Of a stretch of DNA of 64,000 bases, positions 33,179 to 43,647 are shown piece by piece (within the stretch, counting starts at the first letter, position 1; each line of letters starts with the position of its first letter). The notes beneath the pieces were generated by a model. It saw only the letters and a program-made list of their open reading frames with translations. It had not been told where the DNA came from and made no database searches. Location of the stretch: positions 620,001 through 684,000 of the forward strand of contig JAFMOC010000199.1 of the NCBI GenBank assembly GCA_019802505.1, in the 5' to 3' direction. Source of the DNA: Corydoras sp. C115 (Eukaryota; Chordata; Actinopteri; Siluriformes; Callichthyidae). The translations under genes and the position numbers were made by a program.

Positions 33179-33440
33179 TTTGCATACTGCTCCAACAGAT
33201 CCACAGATGACGCTATTGCACTGACCATTCACACCGCCCTTACACACTTGGATAAAAAGAACACTTATGTGAAAATGCTGTTCATAGATTACAGTTCAGC
33301 ATTTAACACCATCATTCCTGCCAATCTCATCTCTAAACTCACAGATTTGGGTCTCAACACACATCTAAGCAACTGAAATTCCTGACAAGCAGACCCTAGA
33401 TGGTGAGAATAGGTAACAGTCTCTCCTCCACACTGACTCT
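33179..33440 (+). mobile_element. Rex1/CR1-like LINE reverse transcriptase fragment
   Basis: The plus strand encodes DDAIALTIHTALTHLD followed by MLFIDYSSAFNTIIP and SKLTDLGLN, the RT region around motif A, with a stop and degenerate sequence after it. Confidence 0.75.
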
Positions 33441-33724
33441 GTGTGTAATGAAAGGTGGAGGAGGGAAGTGTCATTGTTTGGGGAATGGTTTTACACATCC
33501 TACTGATTGGTAACTGATGTAACTTTTGTAAATTTTGTAATATTTCTCTGTGCTTTAGTAATTGCTGTTCTCTAATTATGATTGTCACATTTTTTTTGCA
33601 ACATCAAGGTTCGTGTTAAATTAGTTTGGTTATTTTGTAAAACACTGTTCTTGTGGCATGGTGTACCCCTTACAAAAATCATGGGTCTTTCTGTAGAACT
33701 GTAACACAAAGATACCAGCAAGTC

Positions 33725-34250
33725 TCAAGGATTCAAGGATTTTTTTATTGTCACATCACCTAGTACTGGGTTACTGGTGAGTGAAAAACTTATGAGCAAG
33801 TACCCACAACTGTGCAAAAAGCAATATCTACAAGTAAAGGAAAAAATATACAATAAATTTACAATATAAAAATTAAAATATAAAATATAAGAAAGGTATG
33901 GAGATATAGATAAAGTGAGAATCGGAGAGGGTGTATGTAAGAGTCTGTGGGTGCTGTGAGTAAAAAAGCAAGGTACAGTGTATATGTAAGGTGGCAATTG
34001 TCCGAGTATGGGTAGTACACAGTTCTGCTGGCCGTTCATTACTCTGGTTGCCTGTGGGAAGAAGCTGTCTCTAAACTGGCTGGTTCTGGTCTTTATGCTT
34101 CTGAGCCTCTTTCCACAGCAGTGGCTAGGGTGAGTGGGGGTCCTTAATGATGCCACTAGATTTTCTCAGATAGCGGTTTTTATGTAGGTCCTGAAGGTTT
34201 GGGAGCTGAACCATTCTGCATCTGTGTGTATGTTGATGTGTATGTCGTAC
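33725..34250 (-). mobile_element. Rex1-like LINE 3' end
   Basis: The minus strand encodes KTRTSQFRDSFFPQATRVMN, the C-terminal end typical of Rex1/CR1-like RT proteins and similar to 56540-56600. A 3' UTR follows that ends near a T-rich run at 33740. Confidence 0.75.
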
Positions 34251-34454
34251 ATAGCCCTCATAGAGAGCTTTAAATAAAGTAGTTGCGAGAAAGAACTCTT
34301 AAAATCGCAGAAACCATAAGCAGTTACAGAAACATTTTTAATTCAGTTGTTTCCAAAGCACTTCTATCTAAGGAGTGTTTCAATAATTTTTGTCCAATCA
34401 TACCAACACATTTGTAATCACAAAAAATGCATAAATTTACCCAATGACATAAAG

Positions 34455-34620
34455 TTATATTCAATCATTTAGCAGACTGTTTTATCAAAAGTGACTTATA
34501 AACGAGAGAACAACACAAGTCAGCATTTAACAACAGGTTAATTAGACCCCTACTTCATAACTCTCAGGGGGCATAGTCCACTGTTAGGCAAATGATAAAA
34601 CCCAACCACACATATACAAA
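34455..34620 (-). mobile_element. SINE tail fragment and unassigned sequence
   Basis: TCATTTAGCAGACTGTTTTATC followed by AAAGTGACTTATAA is a reversed, degenerate copy of the family B/C tail. The head is not recognisable. Confidence 0.5.
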
Positions 34621-34666
34621 CCTTTGCACTTAACAATTTATGCACAATTTCCCCGACAGCGCTTCC

Positions 34667-34702
<36 letters not shown>

Positions 34703-34865
34703 TAAAACAAGTAATGAATTAATTTACAAAAGCTCCTAAAATGTGTTTTAAAAGAAATGCATTTATTGCTGATTTTGTTCAGGAACTGCGCTACCGGAAT
34801 AAACACACACTCTGTGCTTATTGACAGATATTCAACACTTATTTTAACACTGCTCTTTCTTACAA

Positions 34866-35030
34866 AGAAAAAAAAAGGGGACGGGGGGCACAGCATCATA
34901 TAACAATCAGGTTTGATGAATTTACAGTATAGTTGGTTTTCTCCATAAATTCTGACTTGTAATGTTCTCATTTGTAAGTCGCTTTGGATAAAAGCGTCTG
35001 CTAAATGACTAAATGTAAATGTATGTAAAT
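34866..35030 (+). mobile_element. SINE-like repeat, family C, second copy
   Basis: Nearly identical to 25866-26030, including the A-run to G-run start and the GTCGCTTTGGATAAAAGCGT tail. Confidence 0.75.
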
Positions 35031-35656
35031 GTACAAATGAAATATATATTTTTTGTAAATACTTATAATGAATCATTACTAACTAGAAAACAAACTACAA
35101 TCATTATATTTTATCAAATGTCTAACATCAACCAAACTGTGATTTCAATGCAGAGAAAATAAACCACTGTTCCTGCGTTGAGAATGATTTTCTCAGCACA
35201 TTCACAAAGCAAACACAGCTTTTTATAAGTTTAAATAACAGATTTTACAAGTTTTCTGTACTTTTAATTAAAAGCATACATTTTTAAAAGTTAAACTAAA
35301 TTTATTAGAAATATGCCCCCAATTTACTATTTTGTGTAGCAATAACTAACTATTAAGTTAGATTGTAAAATTTTTATTATTATTTTTTTTAAGTGTAATA
35401 TGTGGTTTTAAAGATTTTGGGACATAGGAGCAAAATGCAATCAACTAACCTGTCTGTAATAGCAAAGGCTACATCTAATAATACATCTGTAATAGCAAAG
35501 GCTAAAAGGGTCACTAAAGTCATTTAGGTTTGGTCAGGACATTTATTAAAAACTAGACCAAAAAAAAAAAACAAGAACTATTTGTTTTATCCCTTGCCAT
35601 CAGTTCGATTGGTAAAAGAAAACTAAACATTATAACACTGCAATTTGTGCTTTCAG
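35031..35656. other. End of bace2 intron 1
   Basis: AT-rich. A short duplicated phrase (CATCTGTAATAGCAAAGGCT) occurs near 35450-35505. The acceptor TTTCAG ends at 35656. Confidence 0.6.
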
Positions 35657-35745
35657 ATGAATATTCTGGTGGACACAGGGAGCAGTAACTTTGCTGTTGC
35701 TGCTGCACAGCATCCTTACATATCTACGTTCTTCAACAGAGCACT
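35657..35745 (+). CDS. bace2: bace2 exon 2: first catalytic aspartate
   Basis: Encodes residues 97-126, including ILVDTGSSNFAV with the first catalytic Asp at residue 102. The exon is 89 bases, so it ends after two bases of a codon completed in exon 3. Acceptor TTTCAG, donor GTAAGT. The exon follows a 27.3-kb intron. Confidence 0.95.
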
Positions 35746-36490
35746 GTAAGTTCATAACACACTCTTACCACTTGGATTAATTTTTTTGTTTGAAAATTTG
35801 GTGATTTGTAAGAACCTATTTAAGCTTCACTACACAAAAACTATCATCCATAGAAGTAAAGCAAGCAAAAAAAAATTTTTGCAGTTAAGGCAATGGCATG
35901 GCGTCAATGAACTGCTGAACTCAATGAACTGCTCTTCTCGGCCGGTCTGCTGTTTCAATAGACAGACAGAGTAGAAGCTCACGCATGAATGTGTTTTCAT
36001 TTTTTAGTTTGTTTTTTGGTCTGACAATTTCAAATCAAATTTCAAAATCATACTTCTGAGCAATCTCTGCTTTTCTCAGAGATGTCCTTGAAATCTTTTG
36101 TGGATGCTACAATGCTACTTAATCAAAAAAATAATATAACTACTGTAAAGTTACTTGATTCAGAATTCAGCTACACTCCTTCCAAACTACAGGAAAATGT
36201 CATTAAACTAATAACTTTACTACATTTAGTGGCACTAACGCCTATCAAGGTAAAACAAGCCAAGCTTAAACAGCCTGGCTTACTAAGTTTTGTGAAACAG
36301 CCACTCCTGACCTTGCAGTTGGATAAATGTGTTTCAAATAACTGTGCAATTAAATAACTTTGACTTAAAACATTGTGCTCTGGACTTAATGCAAAAATAC
36401 CTCTCAGACACTTATGCAGTGTACTAAATGAATAAAGCAAATTCCTTTGAAAAAAGAATTTAATAATAAGTAATGCACACACCACTATAA
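35746..36490. other. bace2 intron 2, left part
   Basis: AT-rich with no recognised repeat. An open plus-strand frame at 36082-36357 has no protein-like features. Confidence 0.55.
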
Positions 36491-36501
36491 CAGAAGTTGT
36501 T

Positions 36502-36856
36502 CATTCATTCATTCATTATCTCCCGCTTTATCCCCTAGTAGGGTCGCGGTGGGGTTCCCCATGCCCATCCAGGGGAGAACGTTTCGGGCGCTGGGCAGAT
36601 ACACCCGGGACAGGGCGCCAATCCATCGCTGGGCAGACACACACACACTCACACAGACACTCTCTATATGGGGCAATTTGGAGAATTCAATTGACTTGAT
36701 CCATGTTTTTGGACTGTGGGAGGAAACCGGAGAACCCGGAGAAAACCCACGCGGACACGGGGAGAACATGGAAACTCCACCCAGATTGGGATTCAAACCG
36801 GGAATCCCTAGCGCTGAGAGGCGAACGTGCTAACCACTAAGCCATCGTGCCGCCCC
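36502..36856 (-). mobile_element. SINE family A with an 11-bp target duplication
   Basis: CAGAAGTTGTT at 36491-36501 is repeated at 36857-36867. The copy is full length, with an ATTC repeat tail at the left and a GGTTAGCACGTTCGCCTCTC-type head at the right. Confidence 0.92.
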
Positions 36857-36967
36857 CAGAAGTTGTTGAACTCTCTAAATATTTTCTTGTTTGATGATTT
36901 AAACTTGTACTTGTGAACAAGTGGTACAATTTTGTTGCTTAAAATTTATAAATAATCTGCCCCCCAG

Positions 36968-37184
36968 ATCCAATACGTATCGCTCAAGTGGCAGGTCTGT
37001 GGCAGTCAGATATACACAGGGTGATTGGGAAGGGGAACTAGGAATAGACCTTCTCATAATTCCTCAAGGTCCTAATGGCACTGTTACTGTCAACATTGCT
37101 GCAATTCTAACATCTGACAGCTTCTTTCTCCCTGGAATCAACTGGCAAGGCATTATAGGATTGGCATATCCAATGTTGGCTCAG
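36968..37184 (+). CDS. bace2: bace2 exon 3: flap and N-terminal lobe
   Basis: Encodes residues 126-198. The flap contains RYTQGDWEGELG with the conserved Tyr at 141. A potential N-glycosylation site NGT lies at 162-164. The FFLPGINWQGIIGLAY segment (178-193) is strongly BACE-like. Acceptor CCCCCAG, donor CAG/GTAAGA, 217 bases, phase 2 to 0. Confidence 0.95.
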
Positions 37185-37344
37185 GTAAGAGTATTATTAT
37201 TGTCGTTTCAGTGTTGTGTCATTTGAAATATGTATATCTGTTTCTCTCTGTTTATGTCAATGTTGTTTCAAGGAGTGGCCTATGGGGAATGGTCTTGGAG
37301 GACCAGACTAAATACCCAATACCTATATACCTACCTAGCATTTA

Positions 37345-38079
37345 AGACAGGGATGGGCAGTTAATTTTCCTATGGGGGCACATGACAAATTGGAATGGTT
37401 TTGAGTGCCAGATTAATATACTCAGTTCTACCCTATACCTATATACAGTAGTATCTAAGGTATACTGTACTTTAAGAGCCATAATACATAAATCAGATTT
37501 AAAAATTTATGTGAACAAAATAAATCATAATTTTATGTGTGATCATTTTAATACAATTGAAATTATAAAAAAAAGAAAGAGAAAAAGTATTGATTTGTGT
37601 TTTACAGCTTTACGGCTGAAAGAAACTGAAATATCTGTTGATGTAGTTTCTGTACAGCTCCGTCTTTTCAGCAGATACAAACAGATGACTGTTTTGTATT
37701 CTTTGAAAACCGCAACCTTTTTCTTACATTTGTTGTCATATGAGACATACAGATAATAATTGGATTTCTGTATAAATATTTTGATGTTCACTTCTTATTA
37801 ATCACTCGGCTTCCGCTGTCCACTGTATTTTTTTTTTCTTTGGTTCGCTCATTTTTACAAAAGAGCACAAAAGGCAAAGCAAAGAAGTAAGTGGTGCATA
37901 AACACCTTACTGGCGAAGCACGCCATCTATTGGGGAAATGCAGATATAACAGGGAATAGGAACGCAAGTAAGGCATAATAATGTAATATTTTGATAATAT
38001 AGTTTGGAAGATTGGCCTACTGGAATGGAAGGTCTTACGGCTGCATCTGGCCCACGGGCCGTAGTTTGCCCACCCCTTA
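37345..38079. mobile_element. Non-autonomous hAT-like element, tentative
   Basis: The left end (AGGGATGGGCAG) and right end (TTTGCCCACCCCTTA) are imperfect inverted repeats enclosing about 730 bp. Both ends match common fish phrases: a GGGGGCACATGA-type end and a GGCCCACGGGCCGTAG end. The right end recurs at 10715-10750. No transposase is present and no target duplication was found. Confidence 0.45.
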
Positions 38080-38115
38080 TGATCTTACGTTTCAATTATT
38101 AAAACACAACATTAT

Positions 38116-38340
38116 ATGATGTGTACAGAATTGAACAAAGAGCCCGCGTTAGTCTCTCCTGCACCTGTGCCCGCGTTAGTCTCTCTGGTCCCTGAGCCCG
38201 CATTAGTCTCTCCTGTACCTGAGCCCGCGTTAGTCTCTCCTGTACCTGAGCCCGCGTTAGTCTCTCCTGTACCAGAGTCCGCGTTGTGCTCTCCAGCCCC
38301 AGAGTCCGCGTTGTGCGCTCCGGCACCTGGGTTCCGCTAG
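38116..38340 (+). repeat. 27-bp-period array 1 (9-residue repeat)
   Basis: Tandem copies of a 27-bp unit encode PVPEPALVS-type nonapeptides, with the last units changing to ESALCSPAP forms. The frame is open for 74 residues. Confidence 0.9.
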
Positions 38341-39708
38341 CCCCGCCATTAGCTGTTTCCCCTGCTGCAGCAATCGGCTACATTAGCTTGGCGCTAGCCC
38401 CGCCATTTAGTTTGCTGTAGTTTCTCGCTCTCCAGAGGTTGGAGCGATGAGGGGAATTGACTGGGTTCCGGAGTATGGGGAGATCATGCTCCTTCTTTCG
38501 GCTCCGATCGAGCTCTCGGCACCCTGCGACGGGTTGGCTTTGAAGTCACTTCCGTACATTATCGGCTGTCGCAGGGTGTTTGAATTGGTGACCAGTCGGG
38601 AGCTGTCGGACCGAGAGAGGGTGCAGTTCTACCTCTCCCGATTCCTGGGACCTGCGCTGAGGAGGGCCTAGTGGCCACCGGGGACGACTGTCTCACTCTC
38701 AGACGGCATTCCTGGGCAGGTTCGCCCCGGGTCCAGATGCCCGCTCTGTCAGCGAGCACCTGGACGCTGTGAAAAGACAGCTTCACCGCGTGCGGGTCAG
38801 TAATCCGCCCTGCGAGTTCTTTTCTAATCCGCCTCGCAGACGCCGGACCAGTGTTCCGCCCTGCGAGTTGCCCCGTACTGTCAGCGTGCCGCTGCGCGAG
38901 CCGCTCGGCTCCACCGGCCATCCGCTCCGCGAGTGGTTCTACGCCACCGGTAATCCGCCGAGTGCCGCCAGCGGGCCGGACCAGTGATCCACCGAGCAAG
39001 CCCTACGTGCAGTTAGCGAGCACCAGGGCGTGGGAAACGAGCAGCTGCGCAGTGTGCAGATTGGGACTTTGTCCTGCTTCCCACTGCGCGCCGATCGCGA
39101 GCCACCGCGGGCAGTCAGCGAGCCACCGCACGCCGTCTGCGAGCCGCTCCGCCCGGGTATTGAGCCGCTAGCGCCGCTAGCGCGTTTCCCCACTCGCCGT
39201 CTGCGATCCACCACTCACCACCAGCGCTCCGCCGCTAGTTGTCAGCGTGCCGCTCCGCAGGCCGTCCCGCTCCGCCGGTAATCCGTCCCGTAGGCCGCCG
39301 CGCGCCGTCAGCGATCCGCCGCTTCCCACGAGCGTTTCCCTGCTCGCCGTCTGCGATCCGTTGCTCACAGCCAGTGTTCCGCCGCTAGCCATCAGTATGC
39401 TGCTCCACGAGCCGTCCCGCTCCGCCGGTAATCCGTCCCGGGATTCGCCGCGCGCCACGAGCGTTCCGCCGCTCTCCGTTGGTGATCTGCTGTGCCCCGC
39501 AAGCAAACCGTGCCGCGTGGTCAGCATACAGCTCTATGCTGAGCGCTTTTCATCCCGCCCAGCGCCACCAGCGGTCCGCCCCCTGATCCGTGCCGTGCCG
39601 CCAGAGATCCACGCCGCACCACCTGCACGTCTTGCATGGTTCAGGGCATCGAGTCAGGCTACGGGTTCTGGTCTGTGTCGGTCGTGTCCCATCCCGAGCC
39701 GCCCGTGT

Positions 39709-40137
39709 TCTGTTCGGGTTGCCCCTGCGGTCACGTGTACCCCGGTTGCCCCTGCGGTCGTGTGTACCCCGGTTGCCCCTGCGGTTGCGTTCCCGTCCAC
39801 AGCAGAGCCCGCTGTGGTCCCTCCAGCGCCTGAGTCCACGTTAACCACTCCAACACCTGAGTTCGCGTTAGTCTCACCAGCACCTGAGCCCGCGTTAGTC
39901 TCTCCAGCACCTGAGCCCGCGTTAGTCTCTTCTGGTCCCTGAGCCCGCGTTAGTCTCTCCTGTACCTGAGCCCACGTTAGTCTCTCCTGTACCTGAGCCC
40001 GCGTTAGTCTCTCCTGTACCAGAGTCCGCGTGGTGCTCTCCAGCACCAGAGTCTGCATTGTGCTCTCCAGCACCAGAGTCTGCATTGTGAGCTCCGACGC
40101 CTGGGTCTGCGTTGTGCTCTCTCGCACCTGCGTCCAC
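39709..40137 (+). repeat. 27-bp-period array 2, related to array 1
   Basis: Starts with VAPAVTCTP and VAPAVVCTP nonapeptides, passes through APEPALVSP units and continues in a shifted frame with the same 27-bp DNA unit. The order of unit variants resembles array 1, so the two arrays are copies of the same tract. Confidence 0.9.
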
Positions 40138-40159
40138 GGGGGTCCCTCCGGCATCTGGG

Positions 40160-40473
40160 CCCGCGGGTGTCACCCTTAGAGGGTCTCTCAAAGGGTCACG
40201 TTGTCCCCGTATCCTCAAAGGGTCACGTCGCCTCCACGCTCTCAAAGGGTTAAGGCGCCCCCATATCCTCAAGGGGTCACGTCGCCCTCGCGCTCACAAA
40301 GGGTCACGGCGTCCCCGCATCCTCAAGGGATCACGTTGCCCTAACGCCCTCAGAAGGCCACGCCGCCCTCGTGCCCTCAAAAGGCCGCATCGATTCCGCG
40401 AGCTCATAATACCCCGTCGCTTTAGCGCCCTCAGAAGGCCACGTCGCCCTCGTGCCCTCAAAGGGGCCTCGCC
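40160..40473 (+). repeat. 27-bp-period array 3, unrelated sequence
   Basis: Units such as CTCAAAGGGTCACGT plus 12 bases repeat every 27 bp and encode basic nonapeptides (LKGSRRPRA type). The unit sequence differs from arrays 1 and 2 but the period is identical. Confidence 0.9.
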
Positions 40474-40854
40474 AACTTCTCAGAGGTCATGGAGCTGATT
40501 ATGGGCAGAGAATTGATATAAGATGCTTTAAAAACAAATGAAAGTAATTTAAACTGGATCCTGTAGTGAACAGGAAGCCAGTGAAGAGAAGCTAAAACCA
40601 GGGTGATATGGTCCTGCTTCTTTGTGTCAGTCAACATTCTAGCTGCTGCATTTTGTACCAGCTGCAAACGAGCCAATGATGTTTTATTTATCCCTAAGTA
40701 AAGTGCATTACAATAATCTAAGCAGGCAGAGATTTCTCCAACCTGGAAAAAACTGGTCCTAACAACAGCATTTATTTGTTTATCAAAGCTGACGTCTGGA
40801 TTGAAAAGAACACCAAGATTTTTAACATTCAACTAATTCAAAACTCATAAAATC

Positions 40855-42282
40855 ATATTTGCATAAGTATTCACAGCCTTTGCTTAATACTTTGTAGAAC
40901 CACCTTTGGCAGCAACTACAGCCTCAAAACTTTTTGAATATGATGCCACAAGCTTGGCACACCTATCTTTAGGCAGTTTTGCCCATTCTTCTTTGCAGTA
41001 CCTCTGAAGCTCCATCAGGTTGGATGGGAGACGTCTGTGTAAAGCCATTTTCAGATCTCTCCAGAGATGTTCAATCAGATTCAAGTGTCTGGGCCACTCC
41101 AGGATATTCACAGAGTGGTGAAGCCACTCCTTTGAGATCTTGGCTGTGTTCTTCGGGTCATTGTCCTGCTGAAAAATGAACCGTTGCCCCAGTCTGAGGT
41201 CAAGAGCGCACCGGAGGAGGTTTTCATCCAGGATGTCTCTGTACATTGCTGCATTCATCTTTCCCTCTATCCTGAGTAATAGCCTGTTCCTGCTGCTGAA
41301 AAACATCCCCATAGCATGATGCTGCCACCACCATGCTTGACTGTAGGGATGGTATTGGCCTCATGATGAGCAGTGCCTGGTTTCCTCCTAACATTCAGCC
41401 TGGCATTCACACCAACATAGCCTGGCATTCACACCAAAGAGTTCAATCTTTGTCTCATCAGAGCAGAGAATTTTGTTTCTCATTGTCTGAGAGTCCTTCA
41501 GGTGCCCTTTGGCAAATTCCAGACAGGCTGCCTTGTGCCTTTTACTAAGCAGTGGCTTTTGCCTGGCCACTCTGCCATACAGGCCTGTTTGGTGGATTGC
41601 TGCAGAGATGGTTGTCCTTCTGCAAGGAACACTGGAGCTCTGACAGAGTGACCATCGGTTTCTTGGTCACCTCCTTGACCAAGGCCCTTCTCCCCCAATC
41701 GCTCAATTTAGATGGCCGGCCATCTCTAGGAAGAGTCCTGGTGGTTCCAAACTTCTTCCATTTACGAATGATGGAGGCCACTGTGCTCATTGGGACCTTC
41801 AAAGCACCACAAATTTTTCTGTATCCTTCCCCAGATTTGTGCCTCGAGACAATTTTGTCTCCGAGGTCTACAGACAATTCCATTGACTTTATGCTTCGTG
41901 TTTGCGCTCTAACATGCAGTCAACTGTGGGACCTTATATAGACAGGTGTGTGCCTTTCCAAATCATGTCCAGTCAACTGGATTTAGTACCACAGGTGAAC
42001 TCCATTTAAGCTGTAGAAACATCTCAAGGATGATCAGTAGAAACAGGATGCACCTGAGCTCAATTTAGAGATTCATGGCGAAAGCTATGAATACTTACGT
42101 AAATGTGATTTCTTTGTTTTTTAATTTTAATAAATTTTCAAAACTTTTTTCAAATGTTCATAATGGGGTATTTTGTGTAGAATTTTATGGAAAGAGATTA
42201 ATGTAATACAGTTTGGAATAAGGCTGTAACGTAACAAAATGTGGAAAAAGTGAAGTGCTGTGAATACTTTCCGGATGCACTG
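40855..42282 (-). mobile_element. Tc1 element, left end missing
   Basis: The right end TTTCCGGATGCACTG with TA at 42283-42284 is intact. The left terminal repeat is absent compared with the full copy at 60486-62197. It contains a degraded transposase. Confidence 0.88.
40884..41883 (-). pseudogene. Tc1 transposase, degraded
   Basis: The N-terminal DNA-binding part is at 41545-41883 (LGDKIVSRHKSGEGYRKI). The middle at 41388-41570 has CSDETKIELFG (first D; W to C change just before it). The C-terminus at 40884-41312 has QQDNDPKN and NLIEHLWRDLK. Frames differ and some residues around the catalytic sites are altered or missing, so it is inactive. Confidence 0.85.
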
Positions 42283-42734
42283 TAAATACGAATCTGAACC
42301 AGTCTAACACAGTTTCATGTAACCCAACCATACGCTCCAGGCAATTAATTAGAATGTGATTGTCAATAGTGTTGAAAGCAGCGCTGAGACTAGCAGCATC
42401 AAAATAGTACAATTTCCTGAATCCTCAGCAAGCAACAGTTCATTTGTAACTCTAAGCTAGGCAAACTTTGGCAATGATATCTTTTGAAAAAATTCTGTCT
42501 GGTTTTAAAACTCTCCATAGCACAAATGGTGTGCCGTCATTTTTAGATTGGTTGGAAATTACTAAGAATATTGGAGTCTTAAGTTATGTTTTTTAAGAAG
42601 GTGCTGGACAATAGAACACTACCCGTGAATAGACTAACATTTATGGGCCCTAACACATCAATTAATTCTGAAGTTAAACCTGTTATTCCTAAATCCTGTT
42701 ACTCAGCATTCAATGTTCATTTTAAAAACCAGAC

Positions 42735-42940
42735 ATAGGTGTCAAACTTAAGGCCTGCAGACCATATTCTGGCCCCTCATACAATTATATCTGGTCCACC
42801 AGATCATTTTACATTGATCTATTATTATTATTAATTGTCAGGCGATATGTGAAATTAGTCCATTTTCTCTCAGAGCATTGGAAAAGCATATATACATCCT
42901 ATGTATGCCAAAACACCCCCATAAATCATTGTATTTCTAA
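42735..42940. repeat. Possible DNA-transposon fragment
   Basis: GGTGTCAAACTTAAGGCCTG is the typical start of a common fish/vertebrate hAT-like repeat. The second half shares an ordered series of words with 27163-27240. Confidence 0.45.
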
Positions 42941-43067
42941 CTTTGAAATGTTTCGATTCGGTTACATTTCTTCAAAGCCAAATATTTTTTTGTAAAGTTT
43001 AGATCACTTTATCTCTAGATGATTTATCTACATATTTTAAAATGTGTTAAATTTAGCTACAACAAGA

Positions 43068-43190
43068 TAGATTGGCTCCCTGTTCTGGGTATATCTGCCC
43101 AGCCCCCGAAATGTTGGATGGGCGTCGGATACACCCCCCCCCCCCCACACACACAACTTTAGTAGAGGATTAAGTGAAAGACAATTAATA
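43068..43190 (+). mobile_element. SINE family A, truncated and degraded
   Basis: AGATTGGCTCCCTGTTCTGG and TATATCTGCCCAGC are followed by a C-run and a weak AGAGGATTAAG end. The head is missing. Confidence 0.7.
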
Positions 43191-43515
43191 AATAAGTACT
43201 TATAGTAATTATTATTATTCATTTCCATATTATTTGATTAATTAATAAATCAGGCACTGGTACACATGGTCAGATTATCAGTCCATCACAAAGCAGACAA
43301 ATAAACAAAAACATTCAAAATTACATTAACATTAAGATTCGTGATTTAGTGATGATTTAGTGCCTCCAAAATCCATTTAATTTTTTCATTATTTAAACAT
43401 TGTATAAAACGTACACTTTATTAACATATTTACATAACACATTTATATTAATGAATGAATCAGCAGTATCTTTGTAAACAACTGAAAACAGTATTTGACT
43501 TTGTTTTTCTCTCAG
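43191..43515. other. End of bace2 intron 3
   Basis: AT-rich. No repeat or gene recognised. The acceptor CTCTCAG ends at 43515. Confidence 0.6.
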
Positions 43516-43647
43516 CCTGACCCATCTATAGAGCCTTTCTTTAACTCAGTTGTGAGGCAGACAGGCATCCCAGATGTTTTCTCACTTCAGATGTGTGGAG
43601 CCAGTATATCTGTTGGCACAGCAACTACCCCAGCAGATGGAAGTTTG
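43516..43647 (+). CDS. bace2: bace2 exon 4
   Basis: Encodes residues 199-242 (PDPSIEPFFNSVVRQTGIP...). It includes VFSLQMCGA with Cys225, the position of a conserved disulfide cysteine in BACE proteins. Acceptor CTCTCAG, donor GTAAGT, 132 bases, phase 0 at both ends. The hydrophilic TATTPADGSL segment is in the variable loop before the C-terminal lobe. Confidence 0.94.

Larger units (their letters stand above)
38116..40473 (+). other. GC-rich repetitive block of unknown origin
   Basis: A 2.4-kb GC-rich island in AT-rich intron 3. It contains plus-strand frames with 9-residue repeats at 38116-38340, 39247-39942 and 40112-40498. It also holds an unrecognised 74-residue frame at 38447-38671 (MRGIDWVPEYGEIML...). 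A higher-order duplication occurs around 39227-39480. No known domain was identified; the base composition differs strongly from the surroundings, suggesting an inserted element or captured sequence. Confidence 0.6.
40490..42440 (-). mobile_element. L2-type LINE fragment split by a Tc1 element
   Basis: The left part (40490-40840) encodes on the minus strand VQNAAARMLTDTKKQDHI and LASLHWLPVHYRIQFK, the RT C-terminal region of L2 elements. The right part (42290-42440) encodes LSAAFNTIDNHILINCLE (RT motif A). The Tc1 element lies between them, but the pieces are not adjacent in RT order, so a deletion also occurred. Confidence 0.75.

Noticed and set aside
36082..36357. 91-residue plus-strand frame in bace2 intron 2
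   Set aside because: AT-rich, no protein-like features, no splice sites.
37382..37756. 124-residue plus-strand frame
   Set aside because: Falls inside a hAT-like non-autonomous repeat and has no domain.
38400..39840. CpG island promoter of a host gene
   Set aside because: High GC comes from repetitive coding-like sequence in intron 3; no first-exon or promoter layout is visible.
38116..40473. CRISPR-like array
   Set aside because: The 27-bp units are head-to-tail coding repeats without unique spacers, in a vertebrate intron.
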